Source: a virus
Virus record (IMG/VR): IMGVR_UViG_3300031884_000002
Location: 124,001 to 188,000 of that record
Strand: one strand, 5' to 3'
Length of the DNA: 64,000 bases
Part shown: positions 40,734-49,019 of the stretch, piece by piece
How the letters are laid out: each line of letters opens with the position of its first letter
How positions within the stretch are numbered: position 1 is the stretch's first letter
Position numbers and translations under genes: made by a program
The notes under the pieces: generated by a model
Told to the model about the DNA's origin: nothing
The model's database searches: none
What the model saw: the letters and a program-made list of their open reading frames with translations, nothing else

Positions 40734-41240
40734 TTAAAAGTGTAATATTTTTTCACCTAATTTTAGTTCGTCGGCACGTTTTATTCCAGTTTCGGTATAT
40801 ACTTGAGTACCCGGTGTTATTTCTATATAATCATCATCAGTTTCTATTGCTAATAATTCTTTATCTCCTAAAGATACTATAGCAGATACAAAATCTCGCT
40901 CCAATTCTAAATTTTCATTAACTGAATATACAATATCATTTATTCTCAATTCTTCTATAAATTTTTGACCCTTTTCAGTCTTAATAGTACAATCCCCCGA
41001 AAAACAATCTATCGTGCCACCTAACACATCAATCCCATTTTTAAAAGATAATCCACTGCGGGGAGATATTCTTCCAAATAATCCCGTTGGAATTGCTATA
41101 TTTATACCAGTTTTAAACAGTTTTCGTTCCAATGGCTGGAGTTCATAACTTTCAATACTATATAAGTCATATCCTGCGGCATATGATGTTCCTCTAGTTG
41201 GAACAACCGCATTTACATCTGTCTTTTTAAGTTCAATCAT
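40734..41240 (-). CDS. dut: dUTPase N-terminal half fused to an N-intein
   Basis: The start is ATG 41240 (MIELKKTDVNAVV); a TTG at 41276 is in frame but unneeded. Residues 1-78 are dUTPase: AAGYDLYS (motif I), PRSGLSFKNG (motif II), GGTID (start of motif III). Directly after, CFSGDCTIKTEKG begins an N-intein of about 91 residues with RINDIVYSVNE and a block-B-like ITPGTQVYTETGIKRADEL, ending at LGEKILHF. Where most inteins have TxxH in block B there is TPGT, an unusual replacement. dUTPase hydrolyses dUTP to dUMP and keeps uracil out of DNA; activity here needs the C-half from 39238-39804. Confidence 0.85.
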   Translation of the reverse strand: MIELKKTDVNAVVPTRGTSYAAGYDLYSIESYELQPLERKLFKTGINIAIPTGLFGRISPRSGLSFKNGIDVLGGTIDCFSGDCTIKTEKGQKFIEELRINDIVYSVNENLELERDFVSAIVSLGDKELLAIETDDDYIEITPGTQVYTETGIKRADELKLGEKILHF

Positions 41241-41272
41241 ATTCACATAGTATAACCATTTTGTGAAAACAT

Positions 41273-42289
41273 TCAACTTTTTATAGAATGTGTCTCATTT
41301 TTAATACTTTCTATTTTAGATTTCATTTCATCTCTATCAATTTTGGGTATTTCAAATCCAACTTGTTCTCTGGTTGTGATATTACCAATATAATCTTTAA
41401 TTGAAAATACTCCAAATGACTTTGGTTTAACCCAATTAGAAAATACAAACTCCATAGTAGTAATAAACTCTTTACCCATTCTTTTTTCCGAGAGACCCGT
41501 TGAACTTAACATCCATTCTCTTCCTTCTTTTCCATAATGTTCTCTGGTTTTATGGGGTGTCATATACCAATACATAAATCCAACTCCAAAATCTTCCCAT
41601 CTTGTCATTTCATCAAATATGTAAGGAGTAGGAGGGCTTCCTTGAACGTAACGGGCTACTGGATATACTGGATACGCCCATCGTCCACATTTCTTAACTT
41701 TACCATCACTATTACTTCCCCAATTTCCGGTAAACTCAATTTGATTTCCATTATCATCCACGAAGTTCATCTGGTCCTGAAGACCTCCAGTTACAGTTGC
41801 AATAATAGGAGTTCCTGCCATTATACTTTCAGCCGTTGATAATCCGAATCCTTCACTTGAAGACGCACACACAGTAACATCAACGCTATTATATAACAAG
41901 TTCAATTCTTCGGGCGAAACCTTACCGGGAGAAAATATAATATTGTAATTAGGACATAATGCTTCTTTTACTGCAATATTATTAGTTCCGGCATCTAAAA
42001 TTATTTCCGAGTGAATAATAAACAAACACTTGGATGCTTCTTCTTTAGTTAAACTGTCACAAAATTGTCTATATGCTAGAATTGCATTGCTTATTCGTTT
42101 TCGGTTAATATTTCTAGAATTTAAAAATAGAACGAAATTATAATCTTTTCCTTGAAATAATTTACGTTTAAACTCTATTAACTTTGGATCGGTTGCCGCT
42201 ACCGGATGAAAAGTTTCCGATGAAATCCCATGTGGGACATGGTGAATAAGCTTCTTATTTATAATTTTCCCATTTATTTTATATGACAT
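41273..42289 (-). CDS. glycosyltransferase, C-terminal (donor-binding) part of a split gene
   Basis: The 338-residue product starts KINGKIINKKLIHHVPHGIS, the inter-domain linker of GT4-like enzymes, and continues with a complete GT-B C-domain: NFVLFLNSRNINRKR, KVSPEELNLLYNSVDVTVCA and the donor site SSSEGFGLSTAESIMAGTPII. It lacks the whole N-domain. That part is in 43385-43939, which ends with DADGNLIKF where this one starts. The 1.1 kb between them holds an endonuclease gene and two small genes. Confidence 0.75.
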   Translation of the reverse strand: MSYKINGKIINKKLIHHVPHGISSETFHPVAATDPKLIEFKRKLFQGKDYNFVLFLNSRNINRKRISNAILAYRQFCDSLTKEEASKCLFIIHSEIILDAGTNNIAVKEALCPNYNIIFSPGKVSPEELNLLYNSVDVTVCASSSEGFGLSTAESIMAGTPIIATVTGGLQDQMNFVDDNGNQIEFTGNWGSNSDGKVKKCGRWAYPVYPVARYVQGSPPTPYIFDEMTRWEDFGVGFMYWYMTPHKTREHYGKEGREWMLSSTGLSEKRMGKEFITTMEFVFSNWVKPKSFGVFSIKDYIGNITTREQVGFEIPKIDRDEMKSKIESIKNETHSIKS

Positions 42290-42293
42290 ATAT

Positions 42294-42491
42294 TTAATGT
42301 TTTAATTTATCATTTTCAAGTTTATCAAAAAATTCATTAGTTTCGTCGTTTGGATGTTTAGAATTTATAATATAAACTTTATCTTTTGTATCCTCAAAAT
42401 ATTCAGATGCGGGTCTAATTCCATCTTCTAAAGATAAACTTTCTATCTGACCTGTTATTTTATTATATTTACTTGATGTTATATTTATCAT
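42294..42491 (-). CDS. hypothetical protein inside the split glycosyltransferase, 65 aa
   Basis: Overlaps the upstream small gene (ATGA) and stops 4 bases before the C-terminal half. Acidic; VYIINSKHPNDETNEFFDKL. No family recognised; likely came with the insertion. Confidence 0.45.
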   Translation of the reverse strand: MINITSSKYNKITGQIESLSLEDGIRPASEYFEDTKDKVYIINSKHPNDETNEFFDKLENDKLKH

Positions 42492-42709
42492 AATTTATTT
42501 ATAAATGTTCTATGTTCTTTTAATGTTATAATCTTTCCATTTCCTTTATCTAAAGTTTCTATATGGGTATAATTTATATTTTCGAGTGCTATTTTCACTA
42601 ACCATTTCGACATATTATATGCATTTTCATCACAGTATTTTTTAATTCTATCAAAATCTTCTTTATCTATATTCACTACTCTTTTTTCACTTGTTTTCAT
42701 AATATTCAT
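42488..42709 (-). CDS. ribbon-helix-helix-like protein inside the split glycosyltransferase
   Basis: The 73-residue product has a strand-like KRVVNIDKEDFDRIKKYC and a second helix NMSKWLVKIALENI, as in RHH DNA-binding proteins. It is related by eye to 43945-44118, which lies on the other side of the N-terminal half. Starts 23 bases inside the endonuclease end; ATG 42700 is an alternative start. Confidence 0.55.
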   Translation of the reverse strand: MNIMKTSEKRVVNIDKEDFDRIKKYCDENAYNMSKWLVKIALENINYTHIETLDKGNGKIITLKEHRTFINKL

Positions 42710-43337
42710 TTATAATAGATTGAAGATGTTCCGTCTTATTTCCTATACTTGAATCTACTTTTTTAATTTTTTTAAGTTTATCATCTATCCTATAAAATTC
42801 ACATTTTGTATTTTCCAAAATATAATTTTGACGTATTATATCTTTTATTTTTGATTTTGTTTTATTGTGATGGGACTCATCCCATTCAATAATTACTTTT
42901 AGAGTTGGTTCATAATAATCCAAAAAATATCTATATATTCTATATTCTCCATTATTTTTTCCATGTCTTCCATTCCATTTTAGTTTTTCATTTAAGTAAT
43001 TAAAAAAATCACATGCTCTGGAATTTACAGATACTCTCGTTTTTCCATTCAATACATTTCGTATCATCACTTGTCTATGTTTCTCTTTATATTCCGGCGT
43101 ATTCATAGAATCTACCCAAATTTTTGATTTTTTATGTCCGGTTGCTATATTTTTTCTCCATTCATCCGAAAATGGAGGTCGTGGCTTGCCTTTCAATTTT
43201 TTTGATTGTGATATTAATTTACATTCCCAACATTCTCGTTTAATATTGCGATTAGCGTAATATGAACCTCGTGTTTTATAATATCTTATTTTATTACATG
43301 TAGGACAATTATCAAAATATTTTATTTCTTCACTCAT
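42687..43337 (-). CDS. Vsr-like homing endonuclease inside the split glycosyltransferase
   Basis: The 216-residue protein begins with a zinc finger (NCPTCNKIRYY; RECWECK), has NUMOD-like lysine-rich parts (KGKPRPPFSDEWRKN) and a C-terminal nuclease: NSRACDFFNYLNE, then VIIEWDESHHNKTK near residue 165 and RQNYILENTKCEFYRID. The E-x-D-x-x-H-H segment and the tail resemble the Vsr/EDxHD group of phage homing endonucleases known to sit in fractured genes. The gene starts after an ATATTTATA element and is likely mobile. Confidence 0.7.
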   Translation of the reverse strand: MSEEIKYFDNCPTCNKIRYYKTRGSYYANRNIKRECWECKLISQSKKLKGKPRPPFSDEWRKNIATGHKKSKIWVDSMNTPEYKEKHRQVMIRNVLNGKTRVSVNSRACDFFNYLNEKLKWNGRHGKNNGEYRIYRYFLDYYEPTLKVIIEWDESHHNKTKSKIKDIIRQNYILENTKCEFYRIDDKLKKIKKVDSSIGNKTEHLQSIINEYYENK

Positions 43338-43341
43338 ACAT

Positions 43342-43350
43342 TATAAATAT
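43342..43350 (-). promoter_or_regulatory. ATATTTATA promoter-like element
   Basis: Minus-sense ATATTTATA, 4 bases before the endonuclease ATG at 43337; it lies in the short gap after the N-terminal glycosyltransferase half. Confidence 0.4.
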
Positions 43351-43384
43351 AACGAAAAAATAGAAAACATTAAAAAAAATAAAA

Positions 43385-43939
43385 TTAAATAAACTTTATT
43401 AGATTTCCATCGGCATCAAATTCACCATCTATAGATAAACAATTCAACGGATCACACGTCCATTTATGAAGATTATGTGTCTGCTTACTTATTCCAAATA
43501 ACCCATCACATGAATCATAAAAAGGTCTATTCCAAATAGGATATGGCAGCGCATCCCATATACTCCAATAAACTATAGGAATACCCATAGAATGAATAGC
43601 GGCTTCAACATTAAAAAGCCACCCATAAAATCTTGGGTCTGTAATCATGCATATCGCATTTGGCTTTTCCATTTCAATTACCTGAAAAAGAATATTTGCA
43701 TCTCCATATCCATGTGTAGAATATATTTTGGCATAGGAATCTTTAATATTTAATTCGTGATTAAATACAGGGGAAATATCAGCTACTTTTCCCGCTTCTG
43801 GATGTTGACTGGCTCCTCCTATCATCGCCCAATCATATTTATGTATTGTTTGTTTTACTAATTCTTTAGAGGCACATGCTACGCCAGAAAAGAATCTTAT
43901 ATCATCTCCAATAAGTAATATTTTTTGTTTTTTATCCAT
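43385..43939 (-). CDS. glycosyltransferase, N-terminal part of a split gene
   Basis: The 184-residue product is a GT-B acceptor domain: ILLIGDDIRFFSGVACASKE (first strand and glycine loop), AICMITDPRFYGWLF, then YWSIWDALPYPIWN and GLFGISKQTHNLHKW near the end. It stops at GNLIKFI (43387-43385) just where the enzyme's linker should follow; the linker and donor domain begin the gene 41273-42289. No clear N-intein is present at the end, although CLSIDGEF starts with a cysteine. It may form a two-chain enzyme or be inactive. Confidence 0.7.
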   Translation of the reverse strand: MDKKQKILLIGDDIRFFSGVACASKELVKQTIHKYDWAMIGGASQHPEAGKVADISPVFNHELNIKDSYAKIYSTHGYGDANILFQVIEMEKPNAICMITDPRFYGWLFNVEAAIHSMGIPIVYWSIWDALPYPIWNRPFYDSCDGLFGISKQTHNLHKWTCDPLNCLSIDGEFDADGNLIKFI

Positions 43940-43944
43940 AATTT

Positions 43945-44118
43945 TTATTTTTTATAACTTCCAGATAATTCTGCATTAATGTGAATAACACATATTTTTC
44001 CTATCCATTTTCCTATAATAAAAGAATGAGGCTCACAAAACTCTGCAATTTTTTTGTAATATATATCGGGGATGGCAACCATGTGCCGATCTTCTTTATT
44101 ACTTGGACTTTTCTTCAT
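43945..44118 (-). CDS. ribbon-helix-helix-like small protein, 57 aa
   Basis: The ATG at 44118 opens a 57-residue frame with HMVAIPDIYYKKIAEFC, then SFIIGKWIGKICVIHIN. The strand-helix-helix order and the K-W-I/L pattern match the protein of 42488-42709, so the N-terminal glycosyltransferase half is flanked by two related genes. It ends 5 bases before that half starts. Predicted DNA-binding dimer. Confidence 0.55.
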   Translation of the reverse strand: MKKSPSNKEDRHMVAIPDIYYKKIAEFCEPHSFIIGKWIGKICVIHINAELSGSYKK

Positions 44119-44185
44119 ACATGTTATACATATAAGCGAATTGTAAAAAAATGTAAAATATTTTAAACTTTAGTTTTTTTCAATG

Positions 44186-44194
44186 ATATTTATA
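44186..44194 (+). promoter_or_regulatory. ATATTTATA promoter-like element of the glycan operon
   Basis: ATATTTATA lies 9 bases before ATG 44204, the first gene of the long plus-strand operon. Confidence 0.45.
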
Positions 44195-44203
44195 TCAAGT
44201 TAC

Positions 44204-44857
44204 ATGAATACAATAAATAAAAATATGAATGAAATATATGATAATACCTATTACGAATGCGGTTTGAAAACAGGAATCAGTCTATATACAAATTATAGAT
44301 GGATTCCAGAAGTAAGTTTTCCTATAGCCCATACTATAATAGAAAAAATAAAAATAAATGAAAATAACACTATCCTTGATTTTGGATGTGCCAAGGGATT
44401 TTTAGTAAAGGCATTTAGGATGTTAAATGCGTCAGCATATGGAGTTGATATTAGCCAGTATGCTATAGAAAACTGTGATCCTTATTGTAAAGATTATTTA
44501 AAACATATAAACAATATAGAAGAAATTTCTAATATATTCAATTTTAAATTTGATTTAGTAATTGCTAAAGATGTATTTGAGCATATTCCATATGAAGCCA
44601 TTGATGATACTATAAAAACATTAAAAGAAAATAGCAAAAAACTATTCGTGGTAGTTCCATTGGGCGATAATAACAAATATATTATACCAGATTATGAATT
44701 AGATAAAACCCATATTATTAAAGAAAACTTAAATTGGTGGAAAACAAAATTTAAAAATGCAGGATATAAAAACATAATTAGTAAATACTATATCAAAGGA
44801 ATAAAAGATAATTGGTCATTCGAAAAACATGGAAATGGGTTTTTTATATGTCAATAA
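44204..44857 (+). CDS. class I SAM-dependent methyltransferase
   Basis: Start set at ATG 44204; ATG 44183 would precede the promoter-like element and ATG 44225 is also possible. Contains NTILDFGCAKGFLVKAFRML (SAM loop), AYGVDISQYAIENC and VIAKDVFEHIPYEAI, all class I methyltransferase motifs of the sugar or small-molecule type. First gene of a 13-kb operon for glycan or virion glycosylation. Confidence 0.7.
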   Translation: MNTINKNMNEIYDNTYYECGLKTGISLYTNYRWIPEVSFPIAHTIIEKIKINENNTILDFGCAKGFLVKAFRMLNASAYGVDISQYAIENCDPYCKDYLKHINNIEEISNIFNFKFDLVIAKDVFEHIPYEAIDDTIKTLKENSKKLFVVVPLGDNNKYIIPDYELDKTHIIKENLNWWKTKFKNAGYKNIISKYYIKGIKDNWSFEKHGNGFFICQ

Positions 44858-45846
44858 TAAAACATAAAAAAATTAAACTATATTCGTTCGGAGCTAAAAT
44901 AAATAATAATCAATCGAATATAACATTTTTTGATTGTCATTGCATACCGCATTTAATAGATACTCTTAAAACAAAGGGATATGAAATAGAATGGTTAAAT
45001 CTTAGTGGAGATGGATCATTTACATATAACAACGATTGTAACGTATTGATAAATCAAGGATCGTTTAACATATTCGAGTTTGAAGATAAAACATTTAAAA
45101 CATGGGACTGTGGAGATCACCCAAGTCTATCATTGAAATTATGCAAATCCAAAAATTTCATAGGAGCAGCAATTGGACAATATAATAAACAATTATGGGA
45201 TGATAATATAAAAATTAAAATTTTAAGAGATAATATTAAACCAGGTGTTCATACTGAATTGCATTGGCAATTTGGTGATAACAATTATAAAGATATCTAT
45301 TTATATAGAAATCAAATAAAGTTGGACGAAAGATTATTATGGAGAGGAAGTTTATATGAAGATCGACCAGATATAAACGAATTTAAAGGAAGACAATTTA
45401 TAATAAAACTAAAAGAAAAACTAAAAGAAAAATTTATATTTGGATATTTTAGAATTCCATTTGATGAATATATAAAAGAATCTATTAATTATAAACTTGT
45501 ATTATGCAGTGGAGTTGGGGGAGGATATTCATGTGGAGATTATTGTTTCAGAGATGCTGATATGTATGCATTAGGGATTCCAACCATAAGACCCAAATAT
45601 GCTATCGAAACATATATTCCATTAATTCCAGATTACCATTACATATCAGTAGATCCCGAATTTGATGAAAGTTTTAAATATAAAAACCATGATAAAATTG
45701 CTGATAAAATAATTAAACGGTATAATGAAACTATAAATGATGACGAATATTTAAAATATATTGCAAACAATGCAAGAAAATGGTATAATGATAGCATCGT
45801 ATATCCTAACATTATAGAAAATATAATAAAATCATTAGATTTATGA
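44848..45846 (+). CDS. GT-B-like glycosyltransferase
   Basis: The start is ATG 44848, overlapping the previous stop by 10 bases. The 332-residue protein has KIKLYSFGAKINN at the start and SGVGGGYSCGDYCFRDADMY with YALGIPTIRPKY (near residue 245), comparable to the donor-site end of GT-B/exostosin-like enzymes. No numbered family can be fixed. Overlaps the next gene by four bases. Confidence 0.5.
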   Translation: MSIIKHKKIKLYSFGAKINNNQSNITFFDCHCIPHLIDTLKTKGYEIEWLNLSGDGSFTYNNDCNVLINQGSFNIFEFEDKTFKTWDCGDHPSLSLKLCKSKNFIGAAIGQYNKQLWDDNIKIKILRDNIKPGVHTELHWQFGDNNYKDIYLYRNQIKLDERLLWRGSLYEDRPDINEFKGRQFIIKLKEKLKEKFIFGYFRIPFDEYIKESINYKLVLCSGVGGGYSCGDYCFRDADMYALGIPTIRPKYAIETYIPLIPDYHYISVDPEFDESFKYKNHDKIADKIIKRYNETINDDEYLKYIANNARKWYNDSIVYPNIIENIIKSLDL

Positions 45847-46700
45847 ATAAAAAAGATTTAATAGTTACAACTATAAGTGAAAACTACAATTGGGTAGATA
45901 TTAAAAATTGGATTGTATCTCTTAAAAAAACATCATATTCTGGTGATATATTAGCAATTTGTTACAATTTCAAAGAAGGAAGTGAATATATTAAAAAATT
46001 ACAAGAGCATAATATAATTGTGTTGTGTCCTACTAACACTTATAGAGGAACCGAAGAAAAAAATTTCCTATGGCATTCGGGTTATGTTAATCCTCAAAAT
46101 GCCAATATTTTAATTCATAATATTCGTTTATTCCATTTGTGGCAATATTTTGTAGAAACAGGAGATGATGTTAATTATGATAGAATAATTTTCACCGATG
46201 GAAGAGATGTGGTATTTCAGAGAAATCCATCTGAATGGTTGGATAAGAATATGACTAAAGACATTTTAATTCCGTCCGAAGGAGTGTTATATGACAACGA
46301 ACCTTGGAATAAGAACGAAGCATTAACAAATTATGGTCCATATATTTATGAATATATTCTTAAAAATAAACCAGCTTGTAATGCCGGTACTTTTGCCTGT
46401 AAAACTTCGATATGTAGAGATTTTTTACTTATTAAATATTTAATGGTTAATAACATAGGACACGCCCATCAATCTTGTTTTAATATTATAACCAATACAT
46501 TACTCAAGGATAAATGTCAATGGGTAGATTATAAAGATTTATGGGCGTTACAAATTGGAGCAATTGTTAATGAACTTGATAAACATTCATATGTTAAGGA
46601 TAACATTGTATATTGTAAATATAAAAACGAACCATATTATTTAGTTCATCAATATGATAGAGTTCCATCTATGAAAGCATATTACGATAATAATTTATGA
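45843..46700 (+). CDS. GT-A-type glycosyltransferase-like protein
   Basis: The 285-residue protein has YDRIIFTDGRDVVFQRNPSE near residue 115, a DGRD metal-site motif, and NAGTFACKTSICRDFLL near residue 180, features of a GT-A enzyme group found in viruses and bacterial glycan loci. Coupled to both neighbours by four-base overlaps. Confidence 0.55.
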   Translation: MNKKDLIVTTISENYNWVDIKNWIVSLKKTSYSGDILAICYNFKEGSEYIKKLQEHNIIVLCPTNTYRGTEEKNFLWHSGYVNPQNANILIHNIRLFHLWQYFVETGDDVNYDRIIFTDGRDVVFQRNPSEWLDKNMTKDILIPSEGVLYDNEPWNKNEALTNYGPYIYEYILKNKPACNAGTFACKTSICRDFLLIKYLMVNNIGHAHQSCFNIITNTLLKDKCQWVDYKDLWALQIGAIVNELDKHSYVKDNIVYCKYKNEPYYLVHQYDRVPSMKAYYDNNL

Positions 46701-47992
46701 GTTTACAACACACATATCAAAACATACTTGGGTTTTTTAATTTCCAAGATATTTATCTGGACCAAATAAATAAGGCAAACAACGGATATAAATTTGTAGA
46801 AATTGGTTCTTTACTTGGTAAAAGTTCCGCTTTTATGGGAGTAGAAATTAAAAACTCTGGCAAAAAAATACAATTTGATTGTGTTGATTTCTGGGATGTT
46901 AGGGGAGTAAAAGAATTGGAAAAACCGGGAGACCAGACAGGATTATGTTATTCAGTTGATGGTGATGATATATTATTCGTTAAATTTAACGAAAATATGA
47001 AATTGGCTAATATAGATGATATTATAAATACTCACAGAATGTCTTCTATTGATGCTTCTAAGTTATACGAAGATGAATCATTGGATTTTGTGTTTATTGA
47101 TGCCAGTCACGAATATATTGATGTAAAGGCAGATTTAGAACATTGGTTTCAAAAAGTTAAATGGGGAAGAACCATCGCAGGGCATGATTATGATTGGGCC
47201 GGTGTTAAACAAGCAGTAGATGAGTTTTTCGGAGCAGAAAATATTACAGCATCCGGAACCAGTTGGATATATCATAAACCAAAATATAAATATTCAATCA
47301 TTATATCATATAGAGACAGAGAAGAACATTTACAAACATTATTACCGGTTCTACAAGATAGATTTAAAAGAGTTAAATATGAAATTATAATAAGTGAACA
47401 GAATGATGCTGAATTATTTAAACAGAATGTATTATATAATGTAGCCACATTAAATTCTACCGGAGACGTTTTAATATTCCACGATGTTGATTATATTCCA
47501 TCGGAAAATGTAAATTATTTAGTCAATGATTTAAATACTCCAGTATATCCAATAACCAATGTTATTTTTTTAGATAAAGATGGAAATGAATTGGATATGG
47601 AACAAGTTCCAGCCGGATACAGAATATTTAAAACGGATGCCTCTAATTTTCATGGTGGTGTATTTACATTAACTCGTCCAATATATGATAAAATGAATGG
47701 ATTAAATCCTTGTTTTGCGGGATGGGGATGTCCCGATGTGGATACACGAGAACGAGTAAAAGAAGCAGGATTTATATGGAAACGAAATCCAATTGGTGTA
47801 TTTTTTGCACTATACCATAAAAACCGAGACCCCGGTGTAAATGACGAAGCGGAAGTAAAAAATAGAAGTATGGCTTATAATAGACCATTAAGTATTACAA
47901 AAGGAAAAGATGATTTCTCATATACACTTGAGAAATTTGAAAGTGGCATTCCAAATGTTATATGGTTAAAAATATCTAATATAAAAATATGA
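46697..47992 (+). CDS. fused methyltransferase and galactosyltransferase-like protein
   Basis: Residues 1-195 form a class I SAM-dependent domain (KFVEIGSLLGKSSAFMG, LDFVFIDASHEYIDVKAD, GHDYDWAGV). Residues 198-431 are a GT7-like glycosyltransferase: YSIIISYRDREEHLQTLLPV, VLIFHDVDYIP (DVD metal site) and FHGGVFTLTRPIYDKMNGLN followed by GWGCPDVD, the region typical of beta-1,4-galactosyltransferases. A single chain thus could add and methylate a sugar. Both halves look complete. Four-base overlaps on both sides. Confidence 0.75.
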   Translation: MSLQHTYQNILGFFNFQDIYLDQINKANNGYKFVEIGSLLGKSSAFMGVEIKNSGKKIQFDCVDFWDVRGVKELEKPGDQTGLCYSVDGDDILFVKFNENMKLANIDDIINTHRMSSIDASKLYEDESLDFVFIDASHEYIDVKADLEHWFQKVKWGRTIAGHDYDWAGVKQAVDEFFGAENITASGTSWIYHKPKYKYSIIISYRDREEHLQTLLPVLQDRFKRVKYEIIISEQNDAELFKQNVLYNVATLNSTGDVLIFHDVDYIPSENVNYLVNDLNTPVYPITNVIFLDKDGNELDMEQVPAGYRIFKTDASNFHGGVFTLTRPIYDKMNGLNPCFAGWGCPDVDTRERVKEAGFIWKRNPIGVFFALYHKNRDPGVNDEAEVKNRSMAYNRPLSITKGKDDFSYTLEKFESGIPNVIWLKISNIKI

Positions 47993-48384
47993 ATATAGAA
48001 GTATCAACTGGCGAAATATTTGACAAAGTTACTATATTAGAAGTTAAACTGATGAATATTCCAGTAAGCGAAGAATATAAATTAGAAAATGTAAAAAAAG
48101 AATATGAAAAATTAAAGTTTATATATGAAGTTACCGATTATCATACAAATAATGAATTACATGATTTAGTCGCCGCATTATTCAATACAAACTCTACGCT
48201 ATGGCATATAGAAGATAACTTAAGAATTAAAGAAAAAAATAAAGAGTTTGATAATGATTTTATTCAATTGGCAAGGTCAGTATATTTTACCAATGATAAA
48301 CGAGCAAATATCAAAAAAGAAATAAATAAACTTACTAAATCAGAGTTAATAGAAGAAAAAAGTTACGAAAAATATACAATATAA
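47989..48384 (+). CDS. DUF6165-like protein
   Basis: The 131-residue protein reads EVSTGEIFDKVTILEVKL, then LWHIEDNLRIKE and RSVYFTNDKRANIKKEIN. These segments are the signature of a small family found next to glycosyltransferases in bacteria and viruses, filed as DUF6165 as far as I recall. Its function is not established. The gene is coupled to the previous one. Confidence 0.65.
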   Translation: MNIEVSTGEIFDKVTILEVKLMNIPVSEEYKLENVKKEYEKLKFIYEVTDYHTNNELHDLVAALFNTNSTLWHIEDNLRIKEKNKEFDNDFIQLARSVYFTNDKRANIKKEINKLTKSELIEEKSYEKYTI

Positions 48385-48389
48385 AACAT

Positions 48390-49019
48390 ATGGATAATCC
48401 AAATTTAAAATTAATATCAAAATATTTTATTCCTAAAAGGGTGTTAGACATTGGAGCGAATAGAGGACAATTTCATAATGATTGTAAATATTTTTATCCG
48501 GATTGTTTTATTTATTCTATAGAAGCAACTAGGGAATGTGAACCTGACTTAGCCAAGCAAAATCCCAATTATTATATAGGATTTCTTGGAGATGAAAAAA
48601 AATTAATTAAATTTTATAAAAACAAAACAGATTTAACTTCTACTGGTAATTCAAAATACAGAGAATTAACAAATTATTATAGAGATGATAATATAATAAT
48701 AACCGAAGAACCGGTTATATTATTAGATGAATTATTTCAAGAAAAATTTAAACCAGATGAATATTTTGACTTGATTAAATTAGATACTCAAGGATCAGAA
48801 CTCGATATTATGAAGGGGGGTAAATTAACATGTAATAAAAGCAAAGGTATATTAATAGAATTAAGTATTAAAAGATATAATGAAAATAGTCCACTAATGG
48901 GTGAAGTTAATGACTACATTCAAAATATGGGATTTGTTCCTGTAGAAGAATTATTAGTTACACGACATCCATTTACTGGAGAAATTAGTCAATGTGATGT
49001 TTTATATATAAAAATATGA
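48390..49019 (+). CDS. FkbM-family methyltransferase
   Basis: The 209-residue protein has RVLDIGANRGQFHNDCKYFY (SAM loop), IYSIEATRECE, and LIKLDTQGSELDIMKGG, the D-x-Q-G-x-E-L core of FkbM methyltransferases, which O-methylate sugars and polyketides. A second FkbM gene lies at 50609-51229; the two differ enough to be old paralogues. Confidence 0.8.
   Translation: MDNPNLKLISKYFIPKRVLDIGANRGQFHNDCKYFYPDCFIYSIEATRECEPDLAKQNPNYYIGFLGDEKKLIKFYKNKTDLTSTGNSKYRELTNYYRDDNIIITEEPVILLDELFQEKFKPDEYFDLIKLDTQGSELDIMKGGKLTCNKSKGILIELSIKRYNENSPLMGEVNDYIQNMGFVPVEELLVTRHPFTGEISQCDVLYIKI

Noticed and set aside
42294-43384. Group I intron in the split glycosyltransferase
   Set aside because: Three overlapping genes fill nearly all of the insert, leaving no room for a catalytic RNA core; the halves also have their own stop and ATG.
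44812-44847. Longer start for the second operon gene
   Set aside because: The added residues are an out-of-frame reading of the methyltransferase end; ATG 44848 gives the normal short overlap.
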